From contig CAYSSJ010000001.1 of the NCBI GenBank assembly GCA_964433675.1, forward strand, positions 1 through 64,000: a DNA stretch of 64,000 nucleotides, in the 5' to 3' direction. This DNA comes from CAYSSJ01 sp964433675. GTDB lineage: Bacteria; Cloacimonadota; Cloacimonadia; Cloacimonadales; TCS61. Shown here piece by piece: positions 9,145 to 15,618 of the stretch. The position numbers and the translations under genes were made by a program. Positions within the stretch are counted from its first letter, which is position 1, and every line of letters begins with the position of its first letter. The notes below the pieces were generated by a model. The model did not search any database and was not told the origin of the DNA. It saw nothing but the letters and a program-made list of their open reading frames with translations.

Positions 9145-11283
9145 ATGAGAAAAAACTTAATTTTATTTACATTAGCACTTGTCATGGCAGTCTTGTTTTC
9201 TGCATGTGCAAGAAGAGATTTCATCCCGACAAACTATTATGTGCTGGAATATTTCCCGCATACCGAAGATCCCGAACTCAAACTGGAAAAACCATTGGAT
9301 CTTAATGTATATATATCCGATACCAGAATTCCGCGCATGTATAGCAGAAGACAGATAGTTTTGCGGTCATACGGACCCCGAATTCAATATTCAAATACGG
9401 AATTGTGGGGATCTCAACTCAGTTCGACAATCCCTACTCTCATCTCCAGAAGATTATCTGGTTACAATCTATTCCGCCGTACTCAAAGAGAGATTATTTT
9501 GGACAGACCCGAATACGAGCTGATCACCGAGTTGAATCGGATCGAAAAATACAGTAGCGGACAGGAGAATAAGGCACAACTAAGTATAAGCTTCGCTTTG
9601 GTTAGAACTAGAGACGATCAAGTAATGGCAGAACATTCTGCCAATCGCGAAAAAATATTGCACGAACCGGGGATGGATAGCTTTGTTCAAGCCATTAATG
9701 ATATCATCCTAAAAGAAACAGACAATTTTGTCCGTAAAGTTTTGCATACCTATCGTCAGGAGGATGATCCGGAGCGGGAAGATACCGAAGATATTGCCAG
9801 ACCCGATTTGGAACCAATAGATTTCGAAGATGAATCCCTTACCGGAAGTGGTGTGCTCTTGCTGCCCGCTCTCTCACGAACTGATAATGAACCGTATTTC
9901 ATCGTGTACGACCAAGAAGGTGATGAGATAGCAACGGAGAATATGGGCACTCCGGTAGTCTTACCCAAAGGTGTGTATGAAGTACATTATGGTTCCGGCT
10001 CAGAACGGCAGATGATGGTGAAAACCGATGTGGAGATCTTTCCCAATTATCGAACGGTAATTGAACCGGATTGGGGAACTCTGACAATTGATATCGTAGA
10101 TGAGAACAGAAATTATGCCAAAGTTAGATACGAGATTTTTGATCTGGAATCGGCTCTGAGTATCGGCTCCGAATTTCCAGCAGAAGAAGAGATCGGTGAG
10201 CAGAAGAAGATATGGGTACTCCAACCGGGACTCTATAAGGTAACTATTCATAACCACCCTTTCAATACCTTCCGCAACTTTACTACCGTATATGTGGAAG
10301 AAGACAAACATCAGGAACTGAGGATAGTGGTGTCGATAGACGAAGATGGTAATCTGGGGAATATGGTCGGTGCCGGTATGGTAGAAGAAAGCGATCTGGC
10401 AGCCAGGATGCAGAGGCTTAACTTTTCCAGTGCTATCCATGGAAATATCAATGTGACCAGTTCGAACGAGGCAGATCGAGATAAACAGGAGATGTCCATC
10501 ATTCTTAATGCTCAGCTTGATAACAGACTGGTCTATGATGTGCATCCTTTCAACTATAATATGAGAAATTTGATAGAACTCGGAACTACACGCGGACGAG
10601 ATACCGATTTCCGTATATCTGCCGATGCTTTCGAAATCAGAAATACGATGATCTATTATTTCCTCAGAAATATAGGCTTATATACCAGACTAGATATGAT
10701 TACTCATATGTTCAGCGAATATAGCTACTACTCGGATAACATCAATATGCGTAAATATGATTTGGATGGCAATCTGGTCAGTGAGAAACATGATGTAGGT
10801 AGAGTGAAACTCAAACCTTCGTTTTTCCCCATCAATCTGAAAGAGGGAGCAGGTATCAATATCAGATTACTCAATCTTCCCAAGGCAAATCTCAATCTGA
10901 GAACCGGTTTCGGCATGCGTCAGGATATCGCCAGAGATGTGTATTCTTATGATACTGATGAAATCGATCCCGATACAAATATCGAATATCGCGTCTTCAG
11001 AGAGCAAAAGTCGGAATATAGGGAAGGAACGGAAATCTCGGTTGTGGGTAGTTTCCAACTACCTTATGATCTTACCTACTCCACCAATGCCGATATTCTA
11101 CTGCCATTCGATACAGATGAAGATATCACTTTCGAATGGGAAAATGTGTTCAATCTGAAATTATTCCGTTATGTCTCGCTCGATTATCGGCTCAGATTGC
11201 GTAATCGTATCACTGATGTCGGCAGTGAGTATATAGTAAGTGAACATGCCCTCTTTCTGCGGTTAAGCTATTTCTTACGGTGA
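9145..11283 (+). CDS. PqiC-like lipoprotein fused to a probable outer-membrane beta-barrel
   Basis: I place the start at 9145 rather than 9136. The AAGG site at 9132-9135 suits 9145, and this start gives a clean lipoprotein signal with lipobox FSAC and Cys21. Residues about 22-200 resemble the ABC-transporter auxiliary lipoprotein family (PqiC/YmbA, DUF330), with the YVLEYFP start, NVYISDTRIPRMYSRRQIVLR and repeated WGSQLSSTIPTLISRRL-type segments. Residues about 230-400 form beta-rich, PEGA-like modules. The last 270 or so residues are alternating amphipathic strands ending in LFLRLSYFLR, as in an outer-membrane barrel. Usual PqiC proteins are under 200 residues, so this 712-residue form is unusual. 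Sitting between mlaD and mlaE, it probably forms the outer-membrane end of the pathway. The barrel assignment is inferred. Confidence 0.75.
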   Translation: MRKNLILFTLALVMAVLFSACARRDFIPTNYYVLEYFPHTEDPELKLEKPLDLNVYISDTRIPRMYSRRQIVLRSYGPRIQYSNTELWGSQLSSTIPTLISRRLSGYNLFRRTQREIILDRPEYELITELNRIEKYSSGQENKAQLSISFALVRTRDDQVMAEHSANREKILHEPGMDSFVQAINDIILKETDNFVRKVLHTYRQEDDPEREDTEDIARPDLEPIDFEDESLTGSGVLLLPALSRTDNEPYFIVYDQEGDEIATENMGTPVVLPKGVYEVHYGSGSERQMMVKTDVEIFPNYRTVIEPDWGTLTIDIVDENRNYAKVRYEIFDLESALSIGSEFPAEEEIGEQKKIWVLQPGLYKVTIHNHPFNTFRNFTTVYVEEDKHQELRIVVSIDEDGNLGNMVGAGMVEESDLAARMQRLNFSSAIHGNINVTSSNEADRDKQEMSIILNAQLDNRLVYDVHPFNYNMRNLIELGTTRGRDTDFRISADAFEIRNTMIYYFLRNIGLYTRLDMITHMFSEYSYYSDNINMRKYDLDGNLVSEKHDVGRVKLKPSFFPINLKEGAGINIRLLNLPKANLNLRTGFGMRQDIARDVYSYDTDEIDPDTNIEYRVFREQKSEYREGTEISVVGSFQLPYDLTYSTNADILLPFDTDEDITFEWENVFNLKLFRYVSLDYRLRLRNRITDVGSEYIVSEHALFLRLSYFLR

Positions 11284-11286
11284 TAA

Positions 11287-12357
11287 ATGAGATTCGAAGC
11301 TAATACTCTGTTTCTTTCGGGTGAGATAACCAGACATACGGTTAGCGGATTTCTCACTCAGCTTGAAAGGGTTAGACCAGGGCAGCTAAAAGCTATAGAT
11401 TTGGCAGAAGTAGAGTTCATCGATAGTGCCGGCGTAGCTTTTTTGGATGAATTACGCTGGCGTTATAGAAGCGATGCGCCCCGATTGGTTAATATTGGAG
11501 ACGATATCTCCGATGCGATAGAGACTTTTTCCGACAGTGCCGAACCGATCTCCGGATATCCCAAGCAGGAAAATTTCATCGTGAAGATCGGGTCTTTTCT
11601 TACTAAGATGGCGGATACTTTTGTAGAGGGGCTCTATCTTTTTGCGGATATAGCATTTTGGACTGTGCATGATATATTTAGTAAAAAGGGACAGAGGCGC
11701 GGATCGGTTATTCAGCAAAGTCTGCTTATCGGAGTGGATGCGGTTGGCATCATAGCTTTGCTCTCGTTGGTCTTGGGACTGATAATAGCGTTACAGTCGG
11801 CAGCGCAATTACGCCAGTTTGGCGTCGGGATTTTCATCGCCGATCTGATCTCTATCTCTATGGTAAGAGAGATGGGACCGATGATGACAGCAATCATATT
11901 AGCAGGTAGGAGCGGTTCGTCGATAGCTTCGGAGATCGCTTCCATGAAGATATCCGAAGAGATAGATGCACTGAAGATGATGGCGATCAATCCTGTCCGT
12001 TTCGTGGTAGTTCCCAAAATGCACGCTATCACTATCTGTATGCCTTTGCTAGTAACGATGTCCATTCTTATCGGTATTGTTGGCGGACTTCTGATCGCTG
12101 TTACTTACCTCAATCTCAGTGTGACTTCCTTTTACAATCAGGCAATAAATGCCCTCATCCTGAAGGATATCGTTGTCGGGTTGGGGAAAAGTGTCGTATT
12201 CGCCTGGGTTATTGTGGCGGTAGGTAGTTATTATGGATTTCAAGTAAAAGGTGGAGCGGAAGATGTGGGCAAAGCTACCACCCAATCTGTAGTTGCTTCT
12301 ATCTTCTATATCATTCTCTTGGACGCTATCTTTAGTTTGATATTCTATTTTGGTTGA
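11287..12357 (+). CDS. mlaE: STAS-MlaE fusion permease of MCE transporter
   Basis: A 356-residue inner-membrane permease. Residues about 1-85 form a STAS domain (LSGEITRHT at 10-18, then IDLAEVEFIDSAGVAFLDEL). This corresponds to MlaB, which is a separate protein in E. coli. The rest is the MlaE fold with about five transmembrane helices, including the family signature MVREMGPMMTAIILAGRSGSSIASE near residues 196-220 and the EEIDALKMMAINP coupling segment. It starts 3 bases after the upstream stop and ends 4 bases before the ATPase start. It should pair with that ATPase and the upstream MCE protein for lipid transport. Confidence 0.92.
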   Translation: MRFEANTLFLSGEITRHTVSGFLTQLERVRPGQLKAIDLAEVEFIDSAGVAFLDELRWRYRSDAPRLVNIGDDISDAIETFSDSAEPISGYPKQENFIVKIGSFLTKMADTFVEGLYLFADIAFWTVHDIFSKKGQRRGSVIQQSLLIGVDAVGIIALLSLVLGLIIALQSAAQLRQFGVGIFIADLISISMVREMGPMMTAIILAGRSGSSIASEIASMKISEEIDALKMMAINPVRFVVVPKMHAITICMPLLVTMSILIGIVGGLLIAVTYLNLSVTSFYNQAINALILKDIVVGLGKSVVFAWVIVAVGSYYGFQVKGGAEDVGKATTQSVVASIFYIILLDAIFSLIFYFG

Positions 12358-12361
12358 AAAT

Positions 12362-13102
12362 ATGAAAAATGCGATAATCAGTGTAAAAAATCTCGATGCC
12401 GGCTTTGATGACACTCTGATCTTGGAAGATGTAAGTGTGGATATTTATCCGAACGAGATCACCGTAATCTTAGGAGGCAGCGGCTGTGGTAAGACGACTT
12501 TGGTAAAGAACATCGTGCGGCTTAGCGATCCTGTTTCCGGCAGTGTCGAGATTTTCGGTAAAGATACTACCGAGATGGATGAAGATGAGTTTGACGAGAT
12601 CATCTCGCGGGTGGGGATGTTGTTTCAAAACAGTGCTTTGCTAAATTCCCTCTCGGTGTACGATAATATCTCCATTCCTTTGGAGCAGCATACCGATCTG
12701 CCTCACCATCTTCGTACCCGTATCATACAGAAGAAACTGAAGCTGGTTCATCTGAGTGAAGCTATTTTCAAGCTGCCATCCGAACTTTCGGGCGGGATGC
12801 GCAAACGTGCCGCTCTGGCCAGAGCTATGGCATTGGATCCGGATATACTATTTTGTGACGAACCTTCGGCCGGACTGGATCCGCTTACCAGTGCCGCCCT
12901 CGATGAGCTAATTCTTAATCTGAAAAAACAACTCAATATGACCATCATAGTGGTGACACACGAATTAGCCAGCATCCACCGTATCGCTGATCGGATAATA
13001 TTTTTGGACAAAGGGAAAGCACTATTCTGCGGGACATTGGAAGAAGCTAAAAAAACATCTATACCGGAAGTGCAAAACTTCTTCAAGGTGGGTACTTTTT
13101 AG
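12362..13102 (+). CDS. mlaF: MlaF-like ABC transporter ATPase
   Basis: A 246-residue ATP-binding protein that powers the MCE/MlaE permease. It has Walker A GGSGCGKTT near residue 39, a Q-loop (MLFQNSALLNSLSVYDNI), the ABC signature LSGGMRKRAALARA, Walker B ILFCDEPSAGLDP and the switch histidine in VVTHELAS. I chose ATG at 12362 over the in-frame TTG at 12350, since the former begins directly at the domain (MKNAIISVKNLD). It is last in the lipid-transport operon. No terminator is obvious after it, and a new promoter begins 11 bases downstream. Confidence 0.93.
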   Translation: MKNAIISVKNLDAGFDDTLILEDVSVDIYPNEITVILGGSGCGKTTLVKNIVRLSDPVSGSVEIFGKDTTEMDEDEFDEIISRVGMLFQNSALLNSLSVYDNISIPLEQHTDLPHHLRTRIIQKKLKLVHLSEAIFKLPSELSGGMRKRAALARAMALDPDILFCDEPSAGLDPLTSAALDELILNLKKQLNMTIIVVTHELASIHRIADRIIFLDKGKALFCGTLEEAKKTSIPEVQNFFKVGTF

Positions 13103-13112
13103 CGAACTCGAG

Positions 13113-13140
13113 TTGCTATGAGGTAAAAACAGAGTATATT
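13113..13140 (+). promoter_or_regulatory. Sigma70-like promoter for the peptidase gene
   Basis: TTGCTA (13113-13118), 16-base spacer, TATATT (13135-13140). It is 26 bases upstream of the ATG at 13167. The same hexamer pair type recurs at 23186-23213 and 35205-35233. Confidence 0.6.
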
Positions 13141-13166
13141 ATGATACAAAAAAATCCGGAGGAAAG

Positions 13167-13850
13167 ATGTTTTATTTTGATCCGTATATAATTCTGCTGA
13201 TCCCAGTATTTATCCTGGCACTTTATGCCCAAAATTTGGTGAAAGGCAGATATAATCACTACAAAAAGATAAGGAATTCCAATAACCTGACCGGTGGTGA
13301 AATAGCGGAGAAGATATTGGAGAGAAACTCGCTCTCCGATGTAGAAGTAGTGCCGGTAAGTGGCGTATTGAGCGATCATTATGATCCGCGCAAGCGAGTA
13401 GTGAAACTCTCCGAAGAAGTATATCACGGCAGATCGGTGGCAGCAATGAGTATTGCAGCCCACGAAGTCGGTCATGCTATCCAACATGCCAAAAATTATG
13501 TACCACTTACAATTAGGTCCAGTGTTTTCCCCATTGCCAGTTTCGGCTCCCAGATGGCACTGCCGATGTTCCTTATCGGATTTCTGTTTGGAACCGGTTT
13601 TCTGATGGATCTGGGCATTTTGCTCTTTGGCGGAGCTCTTTTGTTTCACTTGGTTACTCTGCCGGTGGAATTCAATGCCTCATTCAGAGCGATAGGCGAG
13701 CTTTCCGGTGGAGGTATCGTCGTCCGAGAAGATGAGGTAAAAGGATCGAAGGCAGTGCTGAAAGCTGCTGCTTTGACCTATGTTGCATCGACATTGATGG
13801 CTTTGGTTCATTTTCTCAGATTGATCTTTCTAAGAGGAATGCGCCAATAA
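13167..13850 (+). CDS. YugP-like neutral zinc metallopeptidase
   Basis: A 227-residue membrane peptidase of the zinc-dependent neutral protease family (YugP, PF04298). The zinc motif HEVGH lies at residues 99-103 within AAHEVGHAIQHA. Membrane segments occur at the N-terminus (residues 4-20), around 118-160, and near the C-terminus. The downstream LPVEFNASFRA segment, conserved in this family, likely supplies the third zinc ligand (Glu). A CGGAGGAA ribosome-binding site precedes the ATG. Its stop abuts the next start directly, so the two genes are probably co-transcribed. The substrate is unknown; membrane-protein quality control is a reasonable guess. Confidence 0.9.
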   Translation: MFYFDPYIILLIPVFILALYAQNLVKGRYNHYKKIRNSNNLTGGEIAEKILERNSLSDVEVVPVSGVLSDHYDPRKRVVKLSEEVYHGRSVAAMSIAAHEVGHAIQHAKNYVPLTIRSSVFPIASFGSQMALPMFLIGFLFGTGFLMDLGILLFGGALLFHLVTLPVEFNASFRAIGELSGGGIVVREDEVKGSKAVLKAAALTYVASTLMALVHFLRLIFLRGMRQ

Positions 13851-14333
13851 ATGGGTACCTCTCCGAAACCTAAATTCGTTGTAACTCCCGAACTTGCCCG
13901 TTTGGCAAGATGGCTGCGCATGCTGGGCTATGATGCGCTCTGCTACAAAAAAGTATCCTTTATAAGATTATTTAGCCTAGCCCAAAAAGAGAACAGGATC
14001 TTGCTGACCAGATCCGAGGATAATGCCAAATGCAAACATCGCTTCAAGCGAAGGTTGATAAAATCCGATGATTACCGCCGACAACTGGCGGAACTGAAAG
14101 ATATCATTTCATTCAGCGAAGCAGAAATGTTTAGCCGCTGCCTGCTTTGTAACCAACCGATCAGCATGATAGACAAAGAGAAGATAAAAAATAAGGTTCC
14201 TGACTATGTATATGAACATCACGATGATTTCGGGATCTGCCATAAATGCGGGCGGATATATTGGCCCGGTACCCATTTCGAAAACATGAAAAAAGAGCTT
14301 ATGAAAATTTTTCAGCATAATTCCAGACAATAG
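13851..14333 (+). CDS. Mut7-C RNase-domain protein with zinc ribbon
   Basis: A 160-residue protein of the Mut7-C family (PF01927), a PIN-like fold predicted to be an RNase. Family features are the N-terminal FVVTPELARLARWLRMLGYD segment, ILLTRSED, and a C-terminal zinc ribbon with two Cys pairs (CLLC and CHKC) followed by RIYWPGTHFENM. It begins immediately after the peptidase stop. No catalytic activity has been assigned to bacterial stand-alone members, so only a nucleic-acid or RNase-like role can be suggested. Confidence 0.88.
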   Translation: MGTSPKPKFVVTPELARLARWLRMLGYDALCYKKVSFIRLFSLAQKENRILLTRSEDNAKCKHRFKRRLIKSDDYRRQLAELKDIISFSEAEMFSRCLLCNQPISMIDKEKIKNKVPDYVYEHHDDFGICHKCGRIYWPGTHFENMKKELMKIFQHNSRQ

Positions 14334-14378
14334 AGTATATTAGAATATATGCTTTTATATGTTCGCTTTCGTAACGCC

Positions 14379-15548
14379 CTATTTCCCGAAGAACCTCATT
14401 AACTTTGTTTTAAAGCTTTTCAACTTTGAGATAGTGACACCAGTTAGGGATATGCTGTTGAGTATATTATGACATCTAATATTATTTGCGACGATCTTTT
14501 CTATCTCCCTCAGTTTGAAATTATCTTTCGGTCTGGTTTTGATAGAGATAGAAGTAAGCTTTGATGTTACTGAAAAAGTGTCTCCTTCTTTCCAGAGCAC
14601 ATTGATATTGAGACTTTTCAAAGCTGCGACAAGAACATCAGGTGGCGGTTTAGATCCTGTAAGCAGAATGCAAAAGAGTCTTTTTTTACCCATATCAATT
14701 ATCTTTGACAAACTGGGGATTGCTAGTCCGAGATCCAGTCGTGCCGAAGGGAATACTGCCAACAGATTGCCTTCTTTTTCCTTGATAAAATCGATAAATT
14801 CTTCTAAAGTAGAGGCTCCAACGAAAAAACGATCGACCACGACATCTCGTTCGCCCGTTTCTGTGATAATATTCGGTTTGAGTTCATCGATTATCTGACC
14901 GAGATTTGGGTTGCTAAGTATTGGTGAATATGGGATCACTCCAAAAAACTGCAGATTATGTTTTTTAGCATATTTAGACAGAGATTTTTGCACCTTATCT
15001 TTCTTTTCTTTTATCACTTTATTGGCTATCACTCCGATCACTTGAACACCATAACTTTCGAAATAAATCCGGTTCAACTCCAGTCTGTCAATCGCACTAC
15101 CGATACCACCTTTGACTACCAAGACCACATTAGCGTTGAGCAGCTTTGCCACAGCAGCATTGGATTTGTCCAATACTGCTCCCACACCGGCATGTCCCGT
15201 TCCTTCAATGATGAGATAATCCTTGTTGGCTGAGATTCGACGGTATGCATTCAAGATATCGTTTCCCAAATCCGGTTTGACCAATTTCTTCAGGTAAGAT
15301 TCGGTATATCCGCGTCTGATGACTATCGGGTTCATATCTGCCGGATTATCTTCAAAATTAAAATATTCTTTCATCAGGATGACATCTTCTTCCACCTCAC
15401 CCCACTCTGAGGGGAGCCAGCGCTGTCCGACCGGTTTCATGAAACCGACCGATTTTCCTTTCTTTTGCAAATAAGAAATAAGCGCGAAGGAGATGGTAGA
15501 TTTGCCGATATCCTTACCGGTAGCTGCTATATATAAGTTTTTCGTCAT
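14379..15548 (-). CDS. BioD-like ATPase with DRTGG domain (Pta N-terminal-like)
   Basis: A 389-residue cytoplasmic protein. Residues about 1-215 are a dethiobiotin-synthetase-like P-loop domain (AAA_26), with Walker A ATGKDIGKST at 9-18, KPVGQR and EGTGHAGVG. Residues about 215-325 match the DRTGG domain. This is the architecture of the regulatory N-terminus of long phosphotransacetylases, but the catalytic Pta domain is absent. Many anaerobes carry such stand-alone proteins without a known reaction. It is the last gene after glmL and a 22-codon ORF, with ATG only one base after that ORF's stop. It is unlikely to be true BioD, because the substrate-binding half diverges and no bio genes are nearby. 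Confidence 0.8.
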   Translation of the reverse strand: MTKNLYIAATGKDIGKSTISFALISYLQKKGKSVGFMKPVGQRWLPSEWGEVEEDVILMKEYFNFEDNPADMNPIVIRRGYTESYLKKLVKPDLGNDILNAYRRISANKDYLIIEGTGHAGVGAVLDKSNAAVAKLLNANVVLVVKGGIGSAIDRLELNRIYFESYGVQVIGVIANKVIKEKKDKVQKSLSKYAKKHNLQFFGVIPYSPILSNPNLGQIIDELKPNIITETGERDVVVDRFFVGASTLEEFIDFIKEKEGNLLAVFPSARLDLGLAIPSLSKIIDMGKKRLFCILLTGSKPPPDVLVAALKSLNINVLWKEGDTFSVTSKLTSISIKTRPKDNFKLREIEKIVANNIRCHNILNSISLTGVTISKLKSFKTKLMRFFGK

Positions 15549-15549
15549 T

Positions 15550-15618
15550 TTATTTCTCGCCTACTTTTTTTTCAATCATGATTTTCAATGCCTTCATAGC
15601 TGGCAAGTAAAAGTTCAT
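15550..15618 (-). CDS. 22-residue translationally coupled micro-ORF
   Basis: ATG at 15618-15616 overlaps the glmL stop as ATGA, and the TAA (15552-15550) lies one base before the next ATG. The predicted peptide is MNFYLPAMKALKIM followed by IEKKVGEK, which is amphipathic and basic. It may encode a small protein or serve only to carry ribosomes from glmL to the DRTGG gene. No family is recognised. Confidence 0.35.
   Translation of the reverse strand: MNFYLPAMKALKIMIEKKVGEK

Noticed and set aside
14335..14340. TATATT on the + strand between convergent genes
   Set aside because: There is no good -35 and no + strand gene directly downstream.
14379..15548. True dethiobiotin synthetase (BioD)
   Set aside because: A DRTGG domain follows the P-loop domain and no biotin genes are nearby; the architecture is that of the Pta regulatory N-terminus.
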